A stretch of DNA of 64,000 bases from Streptomyces radicis (lineage in GTDB: Bacteria > Actinomycetota > Actinomycetes > Streptomycetales > Streptomycetaceae): contig NZ_RBDY01000003.1 of assembly GCF_003626575.1 (NCBI RefSeq), positions 310,001 through 374,000 on the forward strand, written 5' to 3'. Below the pieces are notes generated by a model. That model worked only from the letters and a program-made list of their open reading frames with translations, made no database searches and was not told the origin of the DNA. Shown piece by piece: positions 1 through 7,445 of this stretch (the first letter of the stretch is position 1; each line of letters opens with the position of its first letter). A program made the position numbers and the translations under genes.

Positions 1-52
1 CGAACACGACGGCGCGGCAGTTCCACAGCTCGGGCTCCGGCACAGTCACCAT
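1..52 (-). CDS. Unidentified protein, N-terminal fragment (runs off the window)
   Basis: An ATG at 52 read leftward gives MVTVPEPELWNCRAVVF before the window edge. A GGAGAG ribosome binding site lies directly upstream, which supports the start. Only 17 residues are visible, so no family can be named. It lies about 30 bases downstream of the XRE/PNPOx gene on the same strand and could be co-transcribed with it. Confidence 0.5.
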   Translation of the reverse strand, partial: MVTVPEPELWNCRAVVF

Positions 53-84
53 CTCTCCATGGGAACCCGGGGGCGCGCGCTCCG

Positions 85-765
85 CTACCCGAGCCGGGCG
101 CGCCAGCCGGTGACGCGCGCCGGGCGCAGGCGTACCCATACGGCGTCGCGCTCCGGCGCCCAGGGGCCGCCCGCCGCGCCGCGCTCCCTCAGCCGCTCGG
201 CCACCCGCTCCGCCAGCCGCTCGCCCTCCCCCGGGTCGGTGATCCTGCGGGCCCGGCCGACCAGCAGCACGCTCCAGCCCGCGGTGGCGTCCTCGTCCAG
301 GTGGTCGACCTCGAACGCGGTCTCGTCGGCGTCGCCCGCGGCGGAGGCGCCCGTGCCCGGCGTGGCCCTGAAGACGATCGCCCCGCCCACCACGGCGTAG
401 ACCACGGGGACGATCGCGGGCCCCTGGGGCGTGGCGGCCGCGACCCGGCCGATGTGGTGGGCGGCGACGAGCCGGTGGCACTCGGCGGGGCCGAGCTCGG
501 TCACGCGCGGGCGCGCGGGCTTCGCGCCCGGCGCGTGGTGTGCCTCCCCGCCCCTCAGCTCGGCGACCGTGGTGTCGAGCGCGCGGGCGAGCCGGGAGAG
601 CGCGTTCCCGCCGGGTGAGGAGAGCCGTTCCTCCAGATACCGGAGGTACTGCGGCGCCATCCCGGCGCGCCCTGCGACGTCCTCGCGGCTGAGCCCCAGC
701 TGCTCGCGCCGCAGCGCGATGCGCCGCCCGACGTCGCTGCCGCGCCCGCGCGCCCGTTCCGCCAC
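85..765 (-). CDS. XRE-family HTH fused to a pyridoxamine 5'-phosphate oxidase-like domain
   Basis: A 226-aa protein starting at GTG with GGAGG about 8 bases upstream. Residues about 12-70 form a Cro/C1-type helix-turn-helix (RREQLGLSREDVAGRAGM, then a YLRYLEE recognition region). Residues about 85-225 resemble the split-barrel FMN-binding pyridoxamine oxidase family (ECHRLVAAHHIGRVAAATPQ, then PVVYAVVGG and a late VLLVGRARR strand). In known families this pairing suggests a transcription regulator whose barrel senses a flavin or related ligand, or acts as a small oxidoreductase. The gene starts 5 bases after the stop of the small cysteine-containing gene upstream, so the two probably share a transcript. 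Neither DNA target nor ligand can be read from the sequence. Confidence 0.8.
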   Translation of the reverse strand: MAERARGRGSDVGRRIALRREQLGLSREDVAGRAGMAPQYLRYLEERLSSPGGNALSRLARALDTTVAELRGGEAHHAPGAKPARPRVTELGPAECHRLVAAHHIGRVAAATPQGPAIVPVVYAVVGGAIVFRATPGTGASAAGDADETAFEVDHLDEDATAGWSVLLVGRARRITDPGEGERLAERVAERLRERGAAGGPWAPERDAVWVRLRPARVTGWRARLG

Positions 766-769
766 CGCG

Positions 770-1003
770 TCACCTCCGAGGGATCACCCCTCCCAAGGAT
801 GGCGGCAGCGCCGGGGGTCCGCTCGCCAGACAGCTGGGCACGCAGGCCCACAGCCGGAACGGATACCCGAAACGCGGATGTCGCAGCGTCCCCAACTCCC
901 GTGCGCGCGCCCCCAGGTAGTCGCCGCACAGGGCGCAGCTGAAGCCCATCAACTGATAGGGCCCGAGCCGCTCCAACGAGGGGGGCCACTCCCCGGTCAG
1001 CAT
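770..1003 (-). CDS. Small cysteine-rich protein of unknown function
   Basis: A 77-aa reading frame from ATG 1003. It contains two cysteine pairs, SCALCGDYLG and WACVPSC, which could bind zinc or iron. The rest is short and aromatic-rich (GPYQLMGF, YPFRLWA), unlike the Arg/Pro-rich text of a shadow frame. The frame stays open upstream to 1120, but that extension has no visible ribosome site and poorer composition, so I chose the internal ATG. It is followed after 4 bases by the XRE/PNPOx gene, suggesting an operon. No function can be assigned. Confidence 0.6.
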   Translation of the reverse strand: MLTGEWPPSLERLGPYQLMGFSCALCGDYLGARARELGTLRHPRFGYPFRLWACVPSCLASGPPALPPSLGGVIPRR

Positions 1004-1167
1004 GGCCCGCCCCGTAACGATCTTCGAAACGATCCCCTCACAAAAGCGGTCATGTCCAGCACAACGTAGGTCTACCCACCGACCGGTTTCCGCCACCGCG
1101 CTGCTCCACTCCGCGACCACTCTGTTACCGAGCGCCCCGGTCGAGTCTGGGCGTTACGCTCCCCCGC

Positions 1168-1722
1168 ATGTCGTTGCACCTCCGCCCCACCACGGCCGCC
1201 GACCTTCCCCGGCTCACCGAGTGGGAGAGCGCTCTCCACACCGCCGTGTTCCTCGGCGAGATCGGTGCCGCGTGGCACGAACGGGCCCTGGCCGACCCGC
1301 GTCAGGGGCACCTTGTGGCCGAACGGGACGGCGAGCCCTTCGCGTTCGCGGTCCTCGCCGGGCTGGGGCGCGCGCCGGATCAGGCGGATCAGGTCGATCG
1401 GGGCGATCCTGCGGACCGGGCGGGTCGGGTCGATCCGGTGGATCGGGCGGGTCGGGGCGATCCGATGGATCGGGTGGATCGGGTTCTGGAGATACGCCGT
1501 CTCGTGGTGGCGCCCGAGCGCCGGGGCGCGGGCGTGGGGCGCGCGCTGCTGCGCGCCGTGCGCGACCGCGCGTATCTCGACCATCGCGCCGACCGGGTCT
1601 GGCTCGATGTGCGGTCGGGGAACGCGCGGGCGCGCCGCCTCTATGAGTCGGAGGGGTTCATGGTCACGTCGCGGGATGTGGGGGAGGATCTGTTGATCAT
1701 GTTCCACCGGGGGTGCGGCTGA
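1168..1722 (+). CDS. GNAT-family N-acetyltransferase with a low-complexity insert
   Basis: A 184-aa protein with the GNAT fold: an N-terminal strand RLTEWE, then LEIRRLVVAPERRGAGVGRALL at about 107-128 carrying the acetyl-CoA pyrophosphate loop RRGAGVG, then NARARRLYESEGF near the C terminus. It transfers an acetyl group from acetyl-CoA to an amine that cannot be predicted. Residues about 71-106 are a D/R/G/P/V-rich insert encoded by short DNA repeats, placed just before the core beta-strand. There is no ribosome site; a TACGCT hexamer lies 7 bases before the ATG, so a leaderless transcript is plausible. The stop overlaps the ATG at 1722 of the next gene (TGATG), so the two are translationally coupled. 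Confidence 0.8.
   Translation: MSLHLRPTTAADLPRLTEWESALHTAVFLGEIGAAWHERALADPRQGHLVAERDGEPFAFAVLAGLGRAPDQADQVDRGDPADRAGRVDPVDRAGRGDPMDRVDRVLEIRRLVVAPERRGAGVGRALLRAVRDRAYLDHRADRVWLDVRSGNARARRLYESEGFMVTSRDVGEDLLIMFHRGCG
1377..1484 (+). repeat. Degenerate GATCGGGC-type repeat tract inside the GNAT gene
   Basis: Within the acetyltransferase gene the sequence becomes an irregular array of GGATCGGGCGGG, GTCGGGGCGATCC and GGTCGATCGGGG units. It is in frame and encodes the DxADRxGRxDPxDR-like insert. It reads as slippage-type expansion rather than conserved protein sequence. Confidence 0.75.
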
Positions 1723-2249
1723 TGCCGCTGAGCGAGGCGTCGCTCGGGCGGCCGCTCGACGCGGCGGTCGAGGGCGCGGATCCGCTCGAGGCGATGTCGC
1801 CGGTGGTGGGCGCGCCGGGCTGGACCCGTCAACGGCGGGCCAGGTTCGTGGAGTTCCGCCGGTCGATAGGGCTGGCCGCCGAGCCGGTGGAGTCCACCTT
1901 CGCGGTCATCGTCGGCGACGGCGAGGTGGTGGGCGCGGCGCGGCTCGAGCCGGTGGCGGGCCAACCCGGCACGCCGGAGGCCGGGTTCGGGATGTGCCCG
2001 CGTGCCCGCGCGCGACGGGGCGCGGGGGTCGGCGACGCGGTGGTGCGGGCGTTGGCCGCCCCGGCCCGCGAGGACGGCGACGCGGCGTCGGGCGCCGGGA
2101 CGACCCGCGACAACATGGCGATGCGTCGGGCTCTCGCGGCGGGGCTCGGGGCGGCGTTGACCGAGTGGGGCCGGGGGTGGACGCGCTTCCGTTCGCCGAA
2201 CGGGCGCTGCGGCGAGGGTGGTTGGCGGCCCTTCGGGCGTGCACGTTGA
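1722..2249 (+). CDS. Putative GNAT-like acetyltransferase
   Basis: About 175 aa. The ATG at 1722 overlaps the stop of the upstream acetyltransferase; an in-frame GTG at 1713 is the alternative start. The middle (AVIVGDGEVVGAARLEPVAG, then a glycine-rich RARARRGAGVGDAVVRAL) looks like the GNAT beta4/loop/alpha3 core with acetyl-CoA binding. The C-terminal half (TTRDNMAMRRALAAGLGAA) fits the NxxAxRxyekxGF helix of that fold, although the terminal residues are composition-biased. The tandem GNAT pair suggests related substrates or one acetylation unit. The family call is weaker than for the upstream gene. Confidence 0.6.
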   Translation: MPLSEASLGRPLDAAVEGADPLEAMSPVVGAPGWTRQRRARFVEFRRSIGLAAEPVESTFAVIVGDGEVVGAARLEPVAGQPGTPEAGFGMCPRARARRGAGVGDAVVRALAAPAREDGDAASGAGTTRDNMAMRRALAAGLGAALTEWGRGWTRFRSPNGRCGEGGWRPFGRAR

Positions 2250-2546
2250 GCTCTGCCAGCCGCCGCACCGGGCCGCACCGCGCGCCACCCCACCACGAAC
2301 CGCCTTACGAGCCACCGCACTTCGTCTCGCCACGAACCGCCGCGCCGCCAGCCCCACCAACCGCCGCGCCCAAAGCCGCACCACAAGACCCCACCGCGAG
2401 CCCGCGCCCTCCGCGACGCGCGGCACGGCGTGTGCCCCATGGGCCATGCCCCGGAAGCGAGTTGTGTCGCGTGTATTTACATCGTTGTAAGTGACGTGGT
2501 GCCATGGGCACGACAACCGACGTCGTCATGACCGAGGGAGCCGCTG
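2250..2546. other. Intergenic region upstream of the GH43 gene
   Basis: About 300 bases with no convincing gene. The first 180 bases are C/A-rich (CCGCACC and CCACCAACC-like tracts). The last 90 contain a palindromic operator candidate at 2477..2490 and the GAGGGAG ribosome site before ATG 2547. No terminator hairpin was found after the GNAT pair. Confidence 0.5.
2477..2490. promoter_or_regulatory. Putative LacI/GalR-type operator (TTACATCGTTGTAA)
   Basis: A 14-bp inverted repeat, TTACA and TGTAA arms around a central CG step, sits 57 bases before the GH43 start. Even-length palindromes with a central CG are typical of LacI-family sites. No dedicated regulator gene is adjacent. Confidence 0.4.
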
Positions 2547-3986
2547 ATGCGCGTCCGATCCCGATTCCCCCTGTTCACGGCGCTGTTCGCGCTGCTCATC
2601 GGCCTGCTCCTGGCACCGCAGGCCACCGCGGGTGACACGATGTCCCCCACCGCCGCCGGAACGTTCCGCAATCCGCTCAACCCAGGGCCCGACCCGTTCG
2701 CGACCTATGCGAACGGCGAGTACCACCTCACCACCACCCAGGGTGACAGCATCAAGATGTGGAGCTCGCCCTCGCTGAGCACCCTGCTGGCCGCCGATCC
2801 CGTCACTGTGTGGACCGACTCCGACCCCTCGCGGAACCAGCACATCTGGGCCGCCGAGTTCTACCGCTTCGACGGCCGCTGGTACATGTACTACACGGCC
2901 GACGACGGCGTGGACGAGCACCACCGGCTCTACGTCCTGGAGTCGGAGGGCGACGACCCCACCGGGCCCTACCACTTCAAGGCCAAGCTCGCCCCGCCCA
3001 ACCACCTGGACGACTTCGCCATCGACCCCGGGATCCTCCAGCACGGCGGGCGGCTCTACTTGGCGTACAGCGGCATCAACGAGTACCACCACAACGGCCT
3101 CAACATCGCGCCGATGTCCAACCCTTGGACCGTCTCGGGCAACGCCGTCGCGATCGACGGGGACGGCGGCTGCCCCGAGGTGCGCGAGGGCCCGGAGTTC
3201 CTGTACCGCAACGGCCGTACGTGGATGACGTATTCGACCTGCGACACCGGCAAGCCCGACTACCAGGTGTGGCTGATGTCCCTGCCCGAAGGCGCCGACC
3301 CGCTGGTGCCGGGCAACTGGATCCAGCACGACGGGCCGGTGTTCGCGCGCAACGACGCGGTGGGCGTCTACGGCCCAGGACACCACGCGTTCTTCCAGTC
3401 CCCCGACGGGACGGAGGACTGGATCATCTACCACGCCAAGACCACCACGGACTTCACCTACACCAACCGCACGACGCGCGCCCAGAAGATCGGCTGGAAC
3501 GCGGACGGCAGCCCGGATCTCGGCACGCCGCTCGCGTTGGGCGCGACCCAGGACCTGCCGTCGGGCGACCCCGGCTCCGGCACCTACTGGATCAACGACG
3601 ACGGCCGGTCGAGCGGCGACGGCACGGTCACGTACGAGGGCACCTGGAACTCGGGATCGGGCTGCGCGACCCAGTGCTTCTGGGGCGACGACCACTGGAG
3701 CGAACAGGCGGGGAACGCCGCGACGTTCACCTTCACGGGCACCAGGATCGCGCTGCTCTCCGTGGAGGACACCGGCAACGGCATCGCCGCGATCAGCGTC
3801 GACGGCGGCCCCGAGCAACGCGTCGACTTCCACGGGCCCATCAGGACGGGCGAGACGCTCCAGTACCTCAGCCCACGCCTGCCGCACGGCGAGCACACGC
3901 TGCGGATCCGGGTCACGGGAGAGCGCAATCCCGACTCGGGGGCCGCGTTCGTGAGTGTGGACCGCGCCGAGGTCTACACCGACTGA
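2547..3986 (+). CDS. Secreted GH43-family arabinan-active glycoside hydrolase
   Basis: A 479-aa protein with a Sec signal peptide (residues 1-29, hydrophobic LFALLIGLLLAPQATAG). Residues about 38-345 form a five-bladed GH43 propeller. The three expected acids are visible: general base D49 in NPGPDPF, pKa modulator D160 in FAIDPG, and general acid E214 in REGPEFL. WAAEFYRFDGRWYMYYTA and GPGHHAFFQSPDG are the signatures of the exo-1,5-alpha-L-arabinofuranosidase-like subgroup. Residues about 350-479 form a separate beta-rich module (TYWINDDGRSS to VSVDRAEVY), probably carbohydrate-binding. It should act outside the cell on arabinan or arabinoxylan side chains. Exact specificity is inferred, not shown. 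Confidence 0.88.
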   Translation: MRVRSRFPLFTALFALLIGLLLAPQATAGDTMSPTAAGTFRNPLNPGPDPFATYANGEYHLTTTQGDSIKMWSSPSLSTLLAADPVTVWTDSDPSRNQHIWAAEFYRFDGRWYMYYTADDGVDEHHRLYVLESEGDDPTGPYHFKAKLAPPNHLDDFAIDPGILQHGGRLYLAYSGINEYHHNGLNIAPMSNPWTVSGNAVAIDGDGGCPEVREGPEFLYRNGRTWMTYSTCDTGKPDYQVWLMSLPEGADPLVPGNWIQHDGPVFARNDAVGVYGPGHHAFFQSPDGTEDWIIYHAKTTTDFTYTNRTTRAQKIGWNADGSPDLGTPLALGATQDLPSGDPGSGTYWINDDGRSSGDGTVTYEGTWNSGSGCATQCFWGDDHWSEQAGNAATFTFTGTRIALLSVEDTGNGIAAISVDGGPEQRVDFHGPIRTGETLQYLSPRLPHGEHTLRIRVTGERNPDSGAAFVSVDRAEVYTD

Positions 3987-4059
3987 GAGCCGCCACAGGA
4001 CCGGGCGGCGACACGACGCGACGAGGTGGGCCCGGTCCTGTGGCCCTTCCAGGCCACCT

Positions 4060-4193
4060 CGGATAGCGCTTTCCCGCACTTTCCCACCCTCGGGAAGCGC
4101 TCTCCCACCCTCGGGAAGCGCTCTCCCACCTTCGGGAAGCGCTCTCCCAGCTCCGGGATACCGCTCTCCCATCCCCCGGGATAGCGCTTTCCC
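4060..4193. promoter_or_regulatory. Tandem array of six LacI/CebR-like operator palindromes
   Basis: Six copies of an imperfect palindrome with core AGCGCT, flanked by GGGA and TCCC, lie at 4060-4075, 4092-4106, 4113-4127, 4134-4148, 4155-4170 and 4178-4193. The clearest copy, GGGATAGCGCTTTCCC, has 7 of 8 pairs matched. The middle four start exactly 21 bases apart, two helical turns, so bound proteins would share one DNA face. The design resembles LacI-family sites such as the CebR box (TGGGAGCGCTCCCA), but spacing and flanks differ. The array ends about 115 bases before the 998-aa gene. Confidence 0.65.
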
Positions 4194-4309
4194 GGCCCAC
4201 CCACTTCACCCCACCCACCCCCACCCCACCCACGCTTCACGGCGTCCCAGGACGACAGCCGTGAAGTCGACGAACCGTATCTCCCGAGCCGTGTGAAGGA
4301 GTTCGTTCC

Positions 4310-7306
4310 ATGCAACTGAGACAACGTCGCCGTCGGACGGTGTCCCTGGGCATCGCCCTGGCCGCCGCCGTGCTGGTGCCGATAGGCGCGGCCCAGGCCG
4401 CCGCTCCCACCCAAGAACTGCCACCCCAGGAGCCAGGCGTCACCCTGCGCACCTTCGACGTCGGGTTCGAGCCCGAGGAGATCTGCACCCTGACCGAGGG
4501 CCAGACCCCGAACGTCGACGTCCTGCGGCCCACCGTGGACTGGGAGACCACCGAGGAGTTCGGCGGGATCGCCAACAACTTCATGGCGCATGTGATCGGG
4601 AACATCCACGTTCCCGAGGACGGCGCCTACGACTTCCGGCTCATCAGCGACGACGGCTCCCGGCTGTATCTCGACGGGCAGCAGATCATCGAGAACGACC
4701 AGCGGCAGCCCCCGACGGCGGTCGACGGGCTGGCCGACCTGACCGCGGGCGTCCACGCCCTGCGGATCGACTACTTCCAGGGCGCGCACGGCAAGGCGCT
4801 GCGCCTGGAGTGGAGGCCGCCGGGGCAGAGCGAGTTCACGCTCGTTCCCGAGTCGGTGCTGACCACCGACGCCGGTGTCACCCGTGTCACCTCGCCCGGG
4901 GTCAAGTCGTGCGTCGACGCCGACGCCAGCCCGGGTGACGGGGCGCCGCTGGCCGAGGTGCACCCGAACTACACGCTGACCGACCTGCGGCCCGAGGGCT
5001 ATGAGCCGATGGTCACGGGCATGGACTGGTTCGACGACGGCCGCATGGTCATCACCACCTGGGCGGGCCGGGAGAGCTTCGACGGCGCCGTTGAGGTCGT
5101 GAACGGCACGCTCGGGGAGGACGCCGACCCCTCCGAGATCACCACCGAGGTCATCGCGACCGACATGAACGAGCCGCAGGGCGTGCTGGTGGAGGACGGT
5201 GAGGTCATCGTCGCGGAGAAGCACCAGCTCAGCCGACTGGTCGACGCCGACGGCGACGGCTTCTACGAGGGCTCGGAGGCCATCGCGACCTGGCCGAGCG
5301 GCGGCACGTACCACGAGTTCGGGTTCGGTCTCCTGGCGGACGACGACCACTACTACCTGAACCTGTCGGTCGCCATCACCCCGGGCGGCAGGACCACGGT
5401 GCCGCAGCATGTCGAGAACCGGGGCACCTCGGTGCGGATCGACAAGGAGACCGGCGAGCTCGAGTATGTCGCCGGGGGCCTGCGCACCCCGAACGGCATC
5501 GGCTGGGGCCCCGACGACGAGGTCTTCGTGACGGACAACCAGGGTGACTGGCTGCCGTCGTCGAAGCTGGTCGAGATCCAGGAGGGGGCGTTCTACAACC
5601 ACTACACGACGCCGCAGGGGCCGTTCGACGACCAGCCGGTGACCGAGCCGGTGCTGTGGCTGCCGCACGGCGAGATCTCGAACTCGCCGACGAACCCCGT
5701 GACGGTTGAAAAGGGTTTGTTCAAGGACCAGTTGCTGTTCGGCGACGTCACCTATGGCGGCATCCAGCGGGCGTTCCTCGAGGAGGTCGACGGCCAGAAG
5801 CAGGGCGCGGTCTTCCGGATGACGCAGGGTCTCGAGTCCGGTGTCTCGCGGCTGGCGCTCGGCCCCGACGGGTCGTTCTACGTGGGCGGCATCGGCGGCG
5901 GTGGCAACTGGCAGCAGCCGGGCAAGTTCACATATGGCCTCCAGAAGTTGACGCCCACATCCAGGGACGCGATGGACATCGTGTCGATGGAGGTGACCGA
6001 GACCGGGTTCGACCTCACTTACACCAAGCCGGTGTCGGACGATGTGGTGGAGAACGCCGCCGAGCGGTACGAGGTCGAGCAGTGGTCCTACACCCCGACG
6101 TCGCAGTACGGCGGGGAGAAGCGGAACGAGGAGATCCTGTCCGTCGCCGGTGCCTCGGTGTCGGGGAACGGGCGCACGGTGAGCCTGGACATTCCCGGGC
6201 TGCGTGAGGACCGGGTCGTGCACGTCCGCTCGCCGCGGCCGTTCGAGGCCGCCGACGGGACCGCGCTGTGGAGCACCGAGGCGTGGTACACCGTCCACAA
6301 CATCCCTGACTATGTCGAGCCGCCCAACGAGGTCGGCCAGTACGAGGCCGAGGACGGGGTGCTGCGCGGTGGGGCTGACATCGACGACGAGCACGGCAAC
6401 TTCACCGGGGGAGGCTTCGTCGACGGCTTCGACAACATCGGCGCCGAGCTGACCTGGAACGTGAACGTGGCGGAGGCCGGGACCTATCCGGTGACCTTCC
6501 GCTACTCCAACGGCCCCAACCCCTTCGTCGGCACCAAGACGATCTCGCTCGACGTCAACGGCGAGGATCAAGGCCAGATCGCGGTCGAGACGACCGGGAC
6601 GTGGCAGACGTGGGCCGACCACGTCGAGCAGCTCGATCTCCAGGCGGGGGCCAACACCATCACGGTCTCCGCGGGAGAGGACGACGACCGGCATGTGAAC
6701 TGGGACCATCTGCGCATCCAGCAGGAGGCCTGTGTCCCGGCCCAGCCCGACGACGGCTACCGCATGCTGTTCGACGGCACCGAACAGAGCCTGGCCACCT
6801 GGGAGATGGCCACTCCCGGGGGCTTCATCTCCCAGGCCGACTGCACCATGCGCTCCGTCGGCGGGCTCGGACTCCTGTCGCACCCCGAGGAGTTCACCGA
6901 CTACCGCCTGAAGCTGGACTGGAAGATGGCGGGGGACGACAACTCTGGGGTCCACATCGGACTTCCCGATCCCCAGGGTGATCCCGCGGCGCGCAACCAG
7001 GCGTTCGAGGTGCAGATCGACGCCACGGACGTGCCCGAGCGCACCACGGGCGCGATCTACAACTTCCAGGGCGCCGACATCGAGGCCCGCGACCAGGCCC
7101 TCAACCCGCCGGGCCAGTGGAACACCTACGAGATCGTGGTCCAGGACCTGCGTGTCCAGGTGTATCTCAACGGTGTGCTGATCAACGACTACGACACCGA
7201 GAACGCCAGCCCCGACCGCGACTTGAGCTCGGGCCGCATCGGGTTGCAGAACCACCACACCGGCTCGAACGTGTGGTTCCGCGACATACAGATCATGGAT
7301 CTCTGA
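4310..7306 (+). CDS. Secreted multidomain protein: PA14, sorbosone-dehydrogenase-like propeller, CBM6-like, DUF1080
   Basis: A 998-aa protein with a signal peptide (residues 1-31, LGIALAAAVLVPIGAAQA). Residues about 50-160 form a PA14 sugar-binding domain (YDFRLISDDGSRLYLDGQ). Residues about 205-545 resemble a glucose/sorbosone dehydrogenase-like beta-propeller (MNEPQGVLVEDGEVIVAEKH, then LRTPNGIGWGPDDEVFVTDNQGDW). Residues about 555-665 form an Ig-like linker domain. Residues about 680-810 are CBM6/35-like (QYEAEDGVLRGGA, NWDHLRIQ). Residues about 820-998 are DUF1080 (LFDGTEQSLATWEM, GVHIGLPDP, GSNVWFRDIQI), a fold now linked to 3-keto-disaccharide hydrolysis. Three sugar-recognition modules plus a putative redox propeller suggest extracellular oxidation or cleavage of a glycan; no substrate is established. 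Placement behind the operator array suggests tight sugar control. Confidence 0.75.
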   Translation: MQLRQRRRRTVSLGIALAAAVLVPIGAAQAAAPTQELPPQEPGVTLRTFDVGFEPEEICTLTEGQTPNVDVLRPTVDWETTEEFGGIANNFMAHVIGNIHVPEDGAYDFRLISDDGSRLYLDGQQIIENDQRQPPTAVDGLADLTAGVHALRIDYFQGAHGKALRLEWRPPGQSEFTLVPESVLTTDAGVTRVTSPGVKSCVDADASPGDGAPLAEVHPNYTLTDLRPEGYEPMVTGMDWFDDGRMVITTWAGRESFDGAVEVVNGTLGEDADPSEITTEVIATDMNEPQGVLVEDGEVIVAEKHQLSRLVDADGDGFYEGSEAIATWPSGGTYHEFGFGLLADDDHYYLNLSVAITPGGRTTVPQHVENRGTSVRIDKETGELEYVAGGLRTPNGIGWGPDDEVFVTDNQGDWLPSSKLVEIQEGAFYNHYTTPQGPFDDQPVTEPVLWLPHGEISNSPTNPVTVEKGLFKDQLLFGDVTYGGIQRAFLEEVDGQKQGAVFRMTQGLESGVSRLALGPDGSFYVGGIGGGGNWQQPGKFTYGLQKLTPTSRDAMDIVSMEVTETGFDLTYTKPVSDDVVENAAERYEVEQWSYTPTSQYGGEKRNEEILSVAGASVSGNGRTVSLDIPGLREDRVVHVRSPRPFEAADGTALWSTEAWYTVHNIPDYVEPPNEVGQYEAEDGVLRGGADIDDEHGNFTGGGFVDGFDNIGAELTWNVNVAEAGTYPVTFRYSNGPNPFVGTKTISLDVNGEDQGQIAVETTGTWQTWADHVEQLDLQAGANTITVSAGEDDDRHVNWDHLRIQQEACVPAQPDDGYRMLFDGTEQSLATWEMATPGGFISQADCTMRSVGGLGLLSHPEEFTDYRLKLDWKMAGDDNSGVHIGLPDPQGDPAARNQAFEVQIDATDVPERTTGAIYNFQGADIEARDQALNPPGQWNTYEIVVQDLRVQVYLNGVLINDYDTENASPDRDLSSGRIGLQNHHTGSNVWFRDIQIMDL

Positions 7307-7322
7307 CGGGAGGGTGAGCGAC

Positions 7323-7359
7323 GGGAGGGCGGACACGGCGTGCGCGTGTCCGCCCTCCC
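7323..7359 (+). terminator. Strong hairpin terminator after the 998-aa gene
   Basis: A perfect 14-bp stem (GGGAGGGCGGACAC with GTGTCCGCCCTCCC) and a 9-base loop start 17 bases after the stop codon. No T-tract follows, as is common in actinobacteria. It may also serve the convergent gene ending at 7446. Confidence 0.8.
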
Positions 7360-7445
7360 GGCGTCGGCGGCGCCCAACTCCGCCACGCCTCATGGGTGAC
7401 GGCCCACAGCGCGCCCTCTCCGGCCGTTGCGGCGATCGGCGTCGA

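Noticed and set aside
1641..2516. 291-codon minus-strand frame over the GNAT pair
   Set aside because: Arg/Ala/Pro-rich shadow; the plus strand has overlapping start/stop coupling and GNAT motifs.
2526..7393. Long minus-strand frames (548 and 1139 codons) opposite the GH43 and 998-aa genes
   Set aside because: They are antisense shadows: Arg/Val/Gly-rich, without domains, and the plus-strand frames have clear signal peptides and motifs.
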